Shown: positions 25,892 through 34,214 of the stretch, one piece after another
Layout of the letters: every line of letters starts with the position of its first letter
How positions within the stretch are numbered: position 1 is the first letter of the stretch
NCBI GenBank assembly: GCA_017551905.1
Contig: JAFZKK010000123.1
Span: 1 to 64,000 of the forward strand
Reading direction: 5' to 3'
DNA from: Salinivirgaceae bacterium
Lineage (GTDB): Bacteria; Bacteroidota; Bacteroidia; Bacteroidales; SZUA-534
DNA length: 64,000 nucleotides
Notes under the pieces: model-generated
The model's database searches: none
What the model saw: only the letters and a program-made list of their open reading frames with translations
Told to the model about the DNA's origin: nothing
Program-made: the position numbers and the translations under genes

Positions 25892-27235
25892 ATGAAAACT
25901 TCAATATTAACCCTTTCGGCTTTTGCCTTTTTGTGCGTTGCTTGCGTAAACGACCTTACTCCAAATTTCAGCGATATGGAGGGCGAACTTACCATCAACG
26001 CCTTCCTCTTTACCGACCGCGACACCAATTATGTCTATGTGTCGGAAACCCGGCAAATCGCCCCGCAGCCGGTTAACAACGCCACCATAGAGATGCGCGT
26101 CAACGGCTCTTTGGTTGAGACGGTTGACTGTGTTACACCAACTGTCAAAAGAGAAGTTAAGATAGATGAAGGTGTTACTTTATACGATTCTCTTGAGCAA
26201 ACTTTAAATGGTGCATACCGGCTGACCAAGCGCTTTGGCGAGGGTGATGTTGTGCGCATCGATGTCTATTCGAACGGCCGCCACGCTTGGGCCGAAGAGA
26301 CCGCGCCGCGCAAGATTAAAAATCCGAAGGCCGATTTCAAGATTGCCAATCACACAACGTATGAATATGGAGAACAGGAAACCAAAACGTATGCCGATTT
26401 CACTATCAGTTTAGATGACATATCACAAGATGCTGAATATTATAGAATTTCCGCTTATGCAGATTATAATCATACCTCAACCCAATGGATGGAATATTGG
26501 TCGTTCTTCTATCAGGAATATGATAATATTGACAGCGTTTATGCTCGGCATAATAATATCGACAGCATTTGTGATGAACTGCGAAAAGATTATAAAATGG
26601 TTGTGCCTGTAGATTTCACTGATAATGATGGTAATAAGAAAGTTGACATTTATTTCTTAAGGAATGAACATAGCCAATACTGGAACCCTGGCAGATGCAT
26701 TGATTACAGTTATGGTAACGACCCGATTCTATCGGAAGGCGAGATGCCAAAATCATCAGACGAAGACGATGCAGACTTTTTAGTTTCTAACATAATCAAC
26801 AAGCATAAGGTATTTACTGACCGCTTATTTAATAACTCTACCGCCGAAATCAACATATCGGTAAATTTGCCTTTCGGTAACATTTTCTTACCCGATAAAA
26901 TCTACGTATACGACTTTTTGGAACATCTGTCAGAGGACTATCTGCTTATGTCGGGCACTGTTTACAATATGAAAGTCAAGCTGTCGATAGAAAGCATCAA
27001 CGAGAACCAGTATTACTACCTGAAGGCGCTGAACGTTTTTGAATCAGACGGTTATGTGGATATTGCCACATTGTCGGGCGCCCTTAAAATTCCATCGAAT
27101 GTAAAAGGCGGCTGCGGCAATATCTGCCTGACAACCAACTCGGTGCTCGAATTAACAATCTTTGACAATTATGTTGGCGAGCGCGTCATTGTAAATAATG
27201 CGGGAAATTACTATGATGGAAGGCTTGAGTGGTAG
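25892..27235 (+). CDS. DUF4249-family lipoprotein
   Basis: A 447-residue lipoprotein: the signal peptide ends in the lipobox CVAC (Cys18), followed by an all-beta ELTINAFLFTDRDTNYVYVSETRQ start typical of DUF4249 and a C-terminal CGNICLTTNSVLELTIFDN segment. Families of this type are encoded next to small TonB-dependent receptors and are thought to act as surface or periplasmic partners; function is not established. The five-base gap to the receptor gene indicates one operon. The central third (residues about 190-300) is AT-rich and poor in recognisable motifs. Confidence 0.85.
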   Translation: MKTSILTLSAFAFLCVACVNDLTPNFSDMEGELTINAFLFTDRDTNYVYVSETRQIAPQPVNNATIEMRVNGSLVETVDCVTPTVKREVKIDEGVTLYDSLEQTLNGAYRLTKRFGEGDVVRIDVYSNGRHAWAEETAPRKIKNPKADFKIANHTTYEYGEQETKTYADFTISLDDISQDAEYYRISAYADYNHTSTQWMEYWSFFYQEYDNIDSVYARHNNIDSICDELRKDYKMVVPVDFTDNDGNKKVDIYFLRNEHSQYWNPGRCIDYSYGNDPILSEGEMPKSSDEDDADFLVSNIINKHKVFTDRLFNNSTAEINISVNLPFGNIFLPDKIYVYDFLEHLSEDYLLMSGTVYNMKVKLSIESINENQYYYLKALNVFESDGYVDIATLSGALKIPSNVKGGCGNICLTTNSVLELTIFDNYVGERVIVNNAGNYYDGRLEW

Positions 27236-27258
27236 GATGATAAAACCACTCCGCTCCG

Positions 27259-28329
27259 TTATTTTCCTCTCTCCAACTCAAACCTGAACGGCTTATCAAA
27301 ATTGCGGTGCCAATAATATGTGACTGAGGGCTTTGTGAGGTTCATCACCATTGTCCACTGCGTGCCGCCAACAAAATTTTTGCCCCACGGCTGCTGTGCG
27401 ACTGAAAAAATGGCCTCGTTGAACTGCTGCTGGTCCATAACACCTTGCGACTCATCGTAAAGCTGGCAAAGACGGTCGTAGCGCAAGTCGCCGAAAATCC
27501 AACCGGCATTGAGTTTCTGCTGGCACAGATAGTGGTTGGCGACAGCGTGCGTCTCGGTCACAACCATCTGATTATCGACATATTCCACAACAACGCTGCG
27601 GCCTTTGGCGTCGGACATTGCATAGTGGTGAGCCGCGCCAATGTCGGAGTGCATATCTATTGTGCCAAGCAAATCGATGGCCTCGTCAACCGTGGCGGCC
27701 TTTTTCAACAGATAAGCGATGGCCGAAGTGGTGGTAAGAGCCGGCTTGCCCGTGTTCTGGTGAGTCTCGACAGCGTCGCCAGCCATCAGGTCGGCAATGG
27801 CGAAACCACGCTCGTTGATGCCGTCGAGCGCAAGGAACAATCCGCTCAGCGCAATATATTGATTGACAAAACCTTCAGGCACCCAACCTTCGCTGAATCC
27901 GTAAAATTCCACATTGAATGTCGATATGTACTCATAGCCGCGTTTGGGCTTGGTGCGCAGAATTACGGCTGTAGCCGATGGATAGTCGAAATTTCTGCCC
28001 ATCAGCACGTTGCCATTGTCGGAGCTGGCAGTGAGTGTCGAGCAACCGAATTTTGCCGTGTCGGGCGTTCCGTCCGGTGAGTAGTATCCTTTCGACAGAA
28101 ATTGATTGATGTACGACACCACCTCCTGTGAATTTTTGGCGCCGCCCTGCTCCAGAAACTCGTCGAAGCCGTCGTCGCCCTTGTATTCCATATAGTAAAG
28201 ACCGTCGTCTAACTTAACGGCCGACAACGCGCCTTTCACCATTGGACCAAAAGCGCTCCAAAAGCACACGCACACGACCACAATCAGGCCGAGGATGCAT
28301 AACAATGTGATTTTTAATAGTTTTTTCAT
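27259..28329 (-). CDS. Choloylglycine-hydrolase-like Ntn amide hydrolase
   Basis: A 356-residue protein with an N-terminal membrane or signal helix (residues 5-28), a segment of about 65 residues, and then a linear-amide C-N hydrolase domain. Candidate nucleophile Cys96 in FGCSTLTA, followed at family spacing by GRNFDYP (Arg112, Asp115), supports the bile-salt-hydrolase/penicillin-V-acylase fold. In this family the Cys becomes the N-terminus by self-processing; here a 95-residue leader would have to be removed. Substrate unknown: bile-salt, N-acyl or peptide-like amides are possible. ATG 28329 is chosen because the preceding in-frame leader is polar and the hydrophobic helix follows directly. 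It stands alone, convergent with the DUF4249 gene. Confidence 0.78.
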   Translation of the reverse strand: MKKLLKITLLCILGLIVVVCVCFWSAFGPMVKGALSAVKLDDGLYYMEYKGDDGFDEFLEQGGAKNSQEVVSYINQFLSKGYYSPDGTPDTAKFGCSTLTASSDNGNVLMGRNFDYPSATAVILRTKPKRGYEYISTFNVEFYGFSEGWVPEGFVNQYIALSGLFLALDGINERGFAIADLMAGDAVETHQNTGKPALTTTSAIAYLLKKAATVDEAIDLLGTIDMHSDIGAAHHYAMSDAKGRSVVVEYVDNQMVVTETHAVANHYLCQQKLNAGWIFGDLRYDRLCQLYDESQGVMDQQQFNEAIFSVAQQPWGKNFVGGTQWTMVMNLTKPSVTYYWHRNFDKPFRFELERGK

Positions 28330-28381
28330 ATCAGTTTCAGTTTTTTTGCGCCACGAAAATAACAATATATGCGAAACACGT

Positions 28382-28389
28382 TATATTTG
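28382..28389 (+). promoter_or_regulatory. -7 box of the LRR-protease cluster
   Basis: TATATTTG matches TAnnTTTG, 32 bases before the ATG at 28422. No clear -33 element. Confidence 0.45.
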
Positions 28390-28421
28390 ATTGTTTTTCA
28401 TCCTAAAATCAATTATTGATT

Positions 28422-30998
28422 ATGAAAAAGACAATCGCTTCAATATTATCCTTTTTGCTGGCTGTAGGCTCACTTGCGGGGCAAACAACACCTGTAATAC
28501 AATGGAAAACAGGCGATTTTACAACAGAATGGGCGGAATATACATGGGATTTGTCGGAATACATTGACAACGATGTGCAAGAATATGCTGTCTTGTTTCG
28601 CTACCAAAGCGGCGGTTGCAAACTGATGGCACGTAATGCGGTTGTAAAAGTTGACGGAGAGACCATTGCCACGTTCAGCGATGAAGTAAGTTCCTGCGGA
28701 AGCGACCCATATTCGTGGACTTGGAAATGGCAAATCGGCAACCAACCCCAAACAATGACTGTTACGGCGGAAGTCCGAACCGACGGCGGCACAAAATCTA
28801 ACGGCAATATCTATGTCATAAAAAACGGCAAGCTCATAATAGACAATGTTGAAACAATCGGAACAAGCCTGTTTAAGAACAGCACAGGGTTCCGCACGGC
28901 AACTATTTCGGGCAATGTTAAAAAGATTGGAAATCAGGCATTTTATGGTTGCAACGAACTTGAGAACATTCTGATTGACGACTGTGTTGAAGAAATCGGC
29001 GAACGCTCCTTTCAACTGTGCGAAAACCTGAAAAAGGTTGAAATTCCTGGTTCTGTGAAAACGATTGGTAAATTTGCATTCTCGCATATCAATGATTTGC
29101 TGTCAGTTACAATAGCCGAAGGAGTGCGGACGATAGCCGACAACGCATTCCAGCACGCTGCCACCGACGCGACAATCCACATTCCGAATTCCGTTGACAG
29201 CATTGGCACTGGACTATCAAAAAATTTCACAATTTATTGCGATGCAGGAAGTTACATGCATAAATATTGTGCCGATAACAACCGTAATTTCCAAAAACTA
29301 ATTTTCACAGGAGTTACGCCCAAATATGCACAAACAGTTACCAACTTGAATCTTTCCGCACTCGACACAATTGGCACAAACCAATTTGCAAATTGTCCGA
29401 ATCTGCGTAGCGCCACATTGGGATTGTCGCTTAAAAGCATTGGCTCCGAAGCATTTAGCGGCAGTCCGATAGTAAAAATCACGGTGTATCCTGACGTTGT
29501 TGAAATTGGCGAAAAAGCATTCCACGAGGCGACAATTATCCGAACCGTTGCCGATTCCTACGCTGAAAAATGGTGCCTTGCTAACGATTATGTTTTGAGC
29601 GGTGCAATGGCTGATTTCCACGAATATACGCTCCGCACTTCCTACGAACAACATATAGCGGAACAAAAAGAAGCGTTCAACCAACTGAAACAAACGAATC
29701 CTGACTGTCAATATATTATTTTCTCGGAATTGGCTGATTTACAACGCATTCTCACCAAAGATGATACGCAGGAAAACATGAAAACATATAGTTTTTGGAC
29801 AAACGATATGATAATAGCCAAACGCTTGTCGGACAGCAAGATAGAAATCACTTCGTATCTGCTTGAACCCGTAAAAAACGTAACACTCACGTATGTTGGC
29901 AATGGTCAAAATCGAGAAATCGCCGTGTTCGACGAAATTCAACCATTGTCACGCATTACGCTGAATGTCAGCAATATAAAAGAAAATTCTTTTCAGATTT
30001 CGTCGGACGACCAACTGTACAAAAAAGTGAAAGCGATACGGATGCACACGGAGATTTCGTTTATCCTGCCTGAATCCGCACCCGACGATGGTGCTTTGGG
30101 ACATATTCCGCTCACACCAGTCCACGCCCGAGAGTGGATTTTCCTTTTAACAAATTATGCAAACCTCATAAGCACAGCGGATTACGAGGAAATGCTCTAT
30201 TCTATGCAAGGACAACTCTTCGACGATGCACAACGGTCACATTACCTATCGGAAGATGAACTTCGGCAACTTTATGCTAATATTTTGAACTATCCGCATT
30301 TGAATGTGGGCATTATGCAAGGGGCAAACGGTCTGGCTTCGAGCAATGCACAGACGCTTGCTATAAAAGAACGGGCTTTACTCACCTTCCATAAAAAAGG
30401 CGGTGCGTTGGCGCTGGTAACGCATGAATTATCGCATTGTTTGGGCTACAAGCACGAGGACGGAAATATGGTGGTAGCCGTGAACGAGGCTGGTGAACGG
30501 GTTTCTGTAACCGATGCGGTAAATTTTTCAAGCACAGCCGATTACACCGTTAACGAAATTGGCGACAAATGTTGGCGCATTTATCCTGATTATCACCTAC
30601 TTGAAACCTACAATTTGTTTTGGAACGATTATTTCCATTTCCCAACGGAAGAAAACAAAGTTACATACCCTGAACCAAAGGTAACATACGGTGAAACGGA
30701 AGAAATCGAGGAAATTTTCATTGAGGATTACAGTGACGAAGATTATAACGATGATGCGGACAACAACAACCAAAACCCCGAAACCTCTGTAAACGAACAA
30801 TTTACCAACATAAATATCTACGCCCACGGTCGCACAATTGTGGTTGAAAACGCCAGCGATGTAATTTTTGTTTACAATGCCATGGGAAGATTGGTCGGTA
30901 GAGACGTTGCGCGCAACGTCTCTACAATAAATATCAATGATTCAGGCGTTTATATTGTGAAAATTGGAAACTTGGCGAAGAAAATTATTGTAGAATAG
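28422..30998 (+). CDS. Secreted LRR protein with HExxHxxGxxH metalloprotease-like module (LRR-1)
   Basis: An 858-residue T9SS cargo candidate. Order: signal peptide (1-20); a beta-rich module (about 21-125, starting WKTGDFTTEW); BspA-type leucine-rich repeats (about 130-385) with typical IGNQAFYGCNEL units; a mixed helical module (about 395-745) containing HELSHCLGYKHEDGN, which fits the metzincin zinc motif with His668, Glu669, His672 and His678; an acidic linker rich in D/E/N; and a T9SS type A sorting domain ending AKKIIVE. The protease module is homologous to that of the fourth protein in the cluster. I cannot name its peptidase family. Start chosen at 28422, the ATG aligned with the sibling signal peptides. 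A 28-bp palindrome lies inside the sorting-domain codons. Confidence 0.85.
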   Translation: MKKTIASILSFLLAVGSLAGQTTPVIQWKTGDFTTEWAEYTWDLSEYIDNDVQEYAVLFRYQSGGCKLMARNAVVKVDGETIATFSDEVSSCGSDPYSWTWKWQIGNQPQTMTVTAEVRTDGGTKSNGNIYVIKNGKLIIDNVETIGTSLFKNSTGFRTATISGNVKKIGNQAFYGCNELENILIDDCVEEIGERSFQLCENLKKVEIPGSVKTIGKFAFSHINDLLSVTIAEGVRTIADNAFQHAATDATIHIPNSVDSIGTGLSKNFTIYCDAGSYMHKYCADNNRNFQKLIFTGVTPKYAQTVTNLNLSALDTIGTNQFANCPNLRSATLGLSLKSIGSEAFSGSPIVKITVYPDVVEIGEKAFHEATIIRTVADSYAEKWCLANDYVLSGAMADFHEYTLRTSYEQHIAEQKEAFNQLKQTNPDCQYIIFSELADLQRILTKDDTQENMKTYSFWTNDMIIAKRLSDSKIEITSYLLEPVKNVTLTYVGNGQNREIAVFDEIQPLSRITLNVSNIKENSFQISSDDQLYKKVKAIRMHTEISFILPESAPDDGALGHIPLTPVHAREWIFLLTNYANLISTADYEEMLYSMQGQLFDDAQRSHYLSEDELRQLYANILNYPHLNVGIMQGANGLASSNAQTLAIKERALLTFHKKGGALALVTHELSHCLGYKHEDGNMVVAVNEAGERVSVTDAVNFSSTADYTVNEIGDKCWRIYPDYHLLETYNLFWNDYFHFPTEENKVTYPEPKVTYGETEEIEEIFIEDYSDEDYNDDADNNNQNPETSVNEQFTNINIYAHGRTIVVENASDVIFVYNAMGRLVGRDVARNVSTININDSGVYIVKIGNLAKKIIVE
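30898..30925. repeat. 28-bp perfect palindrome inside LRR-1
   Basis: Half-site GTAGAGACGTTGCG followed immediately by its exact reverse complement. It is read in frame as part of GRDVARNVS in the sorting domain. The same element, with one change, is at the matching place in LRR-2. Confidence 0.9.
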
Positions 30999-31001
30999 AA
31001 C

Positions 31002-34000
31002 ATGAAAAAGATATTCGCTTCAATACTATCGTTTTTGCTGGCAGTTTGCTCGCTTTCGGCACAAACGATTATCGACAGCGTTCTGTATATTGCCGAAGGC
31101 ACAAAAACAATTGTGACCGATGCCTATCGCGAGAACAACGATTTCAACAAAGTGGTGATTCCTCAATCGGTTACGAAGATTCAGGGCAATGCGTTTTTCA
31201 AATGCGAAAATCTTCGGGAAGTTGTTATTCCTGATGGAGTTACGTCGATGGGACAACAGATTTTCTGGGGTTGCAAATCGTTGGAGAAAGTGAACCTTCC
31301 GACAGGCATAAGCGAGATTCCGCTGCGGTGCTTTCAAGGCTGTACGTCGCTGAAAACCATTGCGATACCCGATAATATCAAAACTATTGGAAGCCACGCC
31401 TTCTATAATAGTGGTATCGAGCAACTTACAATCCCCGAAAGTGTTACCGCAATCAACAAGAATGCCCTCAACACTTCGAGCCTGAAAACCATTGAAATAC
31501 CCGAATCGGTGACGGAACTTGGCGAACTTGTGTTCAACAAAAATACGGTAATCAGCACCAAGAACGAATATGTGCGAAACTATGTGCTTGAAAACGAATA
31601 TCAACTCGCTGATAGTTATACGATTACCGATGGCGTGCTTGTCGTCCAAGAAGGAATAAAAACAATTTCTGAAAACATGTTCCGTGGCAACCGCGAGATT
31701 ACAGAAATCAAGCTGCCGCTGACGTGCGAAAAGATTTGTCAATATGCGTTCGCTGAAATGCCGTTCCTCATGAAAATCAGCGGATTGGACAACGTGAAAA
31801 CCATTGAGCGGAGCGTGTTCTACAAATGTTGGAATCTTGCCGAGGTATCGACTTTGCAAAAAGTTGAATCTATTGGAATCAATGCGTTCAAACATTGCAC
31901 ACGGCTACGCAGTCTGTACGTGCCGCCAACGCTTACCTCAATCGGTAGCGAGGCGTTTTATGGCAACACGGTCATTGTGGCCGATGAAAATTCGTATGTA
32001 CGGCAATGGTTGTCGGATGCCACAAACTGCCCACATTTCACCATTCTGACGAAACTTCCTGAAAATGAGCAAGAAAGTGATTCGCGCAATATTGATTTCT
32101 TTTGCGAAACTGGTTGGAGCCAGTCCGATTTTTTGCTCGATGCAATTCCGTCGCCTGGTGTTGAACGGCTTGGCTGTTGGTGTACGGCACTCTCGCAAAT
32201 GCTTTATAATCTGAAAGTTGTACCAACAGGAACAACAGATTATCTGTATAAAAATTACGGCACGACAACAACGGTCGATTTCGATGCGGAACAAATTGAT
32301 TTCTCGAAAATCCTGAAAGAACTCGATGGGAACGCTTCAGTTGAAGAAAAGCGAATGACCTCGCTCTATTGCTGGTATTGCCTTGCCGCAATGGGTGCGA
32401 AACACAATAGTTCGGCGTTTCGCAATACACTCGAAACGTATTATCCTGTCAAGACTTCGCAAATTTATTCGTCGGCAGGACGAGAGCAAGTCGAGTCGTT
32501 TTTGCTTGAACATTTGCAAAATAAGCGTATTGTGATGGCATACCGCGAAGGCAGTGGCACGGGGCACGCCATGTGCATTGATGGTATCCGCTTTGTTGGC
32601 GGCACCACATATGTGCATTTCAACTGGGGTTGGGGACACACAAGCGATGGCTGGTACGACCTTTGGGATGTGTGGAATACGGCTGTCGTTCTACTCGATG
32701 AGCCGTCGTTTTACCTGATGGGAATCGAGAAAAGCGAAGAGAATAATGGCGGCGGCAACACACAAAATATGGACTATCCAGAACAAAGCTCAACATGTTG
32801 GGAATCAGGCGATTTTACGATAGATTGGACTACCTATATTTGGAAATTCAACAACAACGATTTGGTCAAAGGCGAAAATCTTATCAGTTTCACATATACC
32901 GATGGCAACACATTGAGCATGAAAGATGCCGAAATTTATGCCGACGGCAAACTAATCTCATTTGATGAGGCAGAATACACTGCCGACAAAAAACAAACGA
33001 TACTGTATAATTTCACATTGGGATTTATTCCTAACCAAATCATTATCAAGGCACAAGCCCACACCAACGATGGGATAAACTCAAGTGGAACTATCGGCAT
33101 GAATTTGCCAGAATACAGCGCTCCTGCCGATAAAGTAATGAAGTTCCAACAATTCAAAACCGCCGACGGGAAGGGCGTAATTGGCTGTTACACAAATATT
33201 CCGCTTTACACGGAATATGAGCAGATTGAGCGTTTGGTGATTAACTGCCACGGTTCGCCACCATTGCCCGATGAATTTTTCAAAACAGCCTACGAGCAAC
33301 TTGCCTCATACGGTTCCAATTGTTTGCGGACGTCGTTGATTGTCGCTCCGTGGTTCTATTCAAAAGCAACAATCACAACTGATTGGCTCGATAACATGAT
33401 TTTCTTTGCTGGCGAGCAATCGTCGGGAGCGAGCAATTCTATGTTGATAGACGAAACGCAAATCAATCTTTCGGCATTCGATTATCTCGACCAAATTATT
33501 GAATATGTGCTGTCGTCGAGCGATTTTCCGAATGTCAAGGAAGTTTGGGTGATGGGAATGAGTGCTGGCGGACGGCTGATGCAACGCTACTCAATGCTGA
33601 ACGCCGTTCAAAACAATTATCCGACGATTGATTTCAAATATGTGTGCAAAGCCATTCCCGACTATCTGCACCCCAACAAGGACGCACTTTCCACCTCTGA
33701 AATACAGAGTTATATGGAACGAAACAATTTGTCGCCCGAAAACGTGATTGAGCAATATAAAACGAGAAAAATCCTTTACATAACTGGCACAAAAGACAAC
33801 CAACAGTATTTGGACAATATGGATGCTTTTGAGCTGAACGTCAAAGAATTATGTGGTGATAATTACAACGAAACAAAGTTGTTTTACAAACTTGACGGTG
33901 CTGGTCATTCCGAGCCTTCGCTGACTAAAAGTGAGTTGGTTAAAGAATTTTTGTGGGGAGAAAACAGCGAGGAAAACAACAAGCCAAACCCCGAAACCTC

Positions 34001-34211
34001 TGTAACCGAACAATTTGCCAACATAAATATCTACGCCCAAGGCCACACCATTGTTGTTGAAAATGCCACCGACGAAATCCGCGTTTATGATGTTATGGGG
34101 CGGTTGGTTGGTAGAGACGTTGCGCGCAACGTCTCCACAATAAATATCAATGATTCAGGTGTTTATATTGTGAAAATTGGTGGATTGGCGAAGAAGATTA
34201 TTGTAGAATAA
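31002..34211 (+). CDS. Secreted LRR protein with C10-like protease and alpha/beta-hydrolase modules (LRR-2)
   Basis: A 1069-residue protein starting 3 bases after LRR-1. Order: signal peptide (1-20); BspA-type LRRs (about 20-350); a streptopain-like C10 cysteine-protease module (about 360-565) with candidate nucleophile Cys392 in LGCWCTALSQM and His522 in GTGHAMCIDG, followed by the FNWGWGHTSDGWYDL segment typical of C10; a beta module (about 595-700, WESGDFTIDW) like the one at the start of LRR-1; an alpha/beta-hydrolase module (about 710-985) with Ser854 in MGMSAGG, TGTKDNQQ and His969; and a T9SS sorting domain ending AKKIIVE. Two candidate catalytic domains in one secreted chain are unusual. 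The substrates are unknown. Confidence 0.85.
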   Translation: MKKIFASILSFLLAVCSLSAQTIIDSVLYIAEGTKTIVTDAYRENNDFNKVVIPQSVTKIQGNAFFKCENLREVVIPDGVTSMGQQIFWGCKSLEKVNLPTGISEIPLRCFQGCTSLKTIAIPDNIKTIGSHAFYNSGIEQLTIPESVTAINKNALNTSSLKTIEIPESVTELGELVFNKNTVISTKNEYVRNYVLENEYQLADSYTITDGVLVVQEGIKTISENMFRGNREITEIKLPLTCEKICQYAFAEMPFLMKISGLDNVKTIERSVFYKCWNLAEVSTLQKVESIGINAFKHCTRLRSLYVPPTLTSIGSEAFYGNTVIVADENSYVRQWLSDATNCPHFTILTKLPENEQESDSRNIDFFCETGWSQSDFLLDAIPSPGVERLGCWCTALSQMLYNLKVVPTGTTDYLYKNYGTTTTVDFDAEQIDFSKILKELDGNASVEEKRMTSLYCWYCLAAMGAKHNSSAFRNTLETYYPVKTSQIYSSAGREQVESFLLEHLQNKRIVMAYREGSGTGHAMCIDGIRFVGGTTYVHFNWGWGHTSDGWYDLWDVWNTAVVLLDEPSFYLMGIEKSEENNGGGNTQNMDYPEQSSTCWESGDFTIDWTTYIWKFNNNDLVKGENLISFTYTDGNTLSMKDAEIYADGKLISFDEAEYTADKKQTILYNFTLGFIPNQIIIKAQAHTNDGINSSGTIGMNLPEYSAPADKVMKFQQFKTADGKGVIGCYTNIPLYTEYEQIERLVINCHGSPPLPDEFFKTAYEQLASYGSNCLRTSLIVAPWFYSKATITTDWLDNMIFFAGEQSSGASNSMLIDETQINLSAFDYLDQIIEYVLSSSDFPNVKEVWVMGMSAGGRLMQRYSMLNAVQNNYPTIDFKYVCKAIPDYLHPNKDALSTSEIQSYMERNNLSPENVIEQYKTRKILYITGTKDNQQYLDNMDAFELNVKELCGDNYNETKLFYKLDGAGHSEPSLTKSELVKEFLWGENSEENNKPNPETSVTEQFANINIYAQGHTIVVENATDEIRVYDVMGRLVGRDVARNVSTININDSGVYIVKIGGLAKKIIVE
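34111..34138. repeat. 28-bp palindrome inside LRR-2
   Basis: Same sequence as at 30898-30925 except for one base near the right end, so the palindrome has a single mismatch. Same codon position in the sorting domain. Confidence 0.9.
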
Positions 34212-34214
34212 AAC

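Noticed and set aside
23385..27235. SusC/SusD polysaccharide-utilisation pair
   Set aside because: The receptor is only about 830 residues and its partner is DUF4249-like, not SusD-like; no glycoside hydrolases are nearby.
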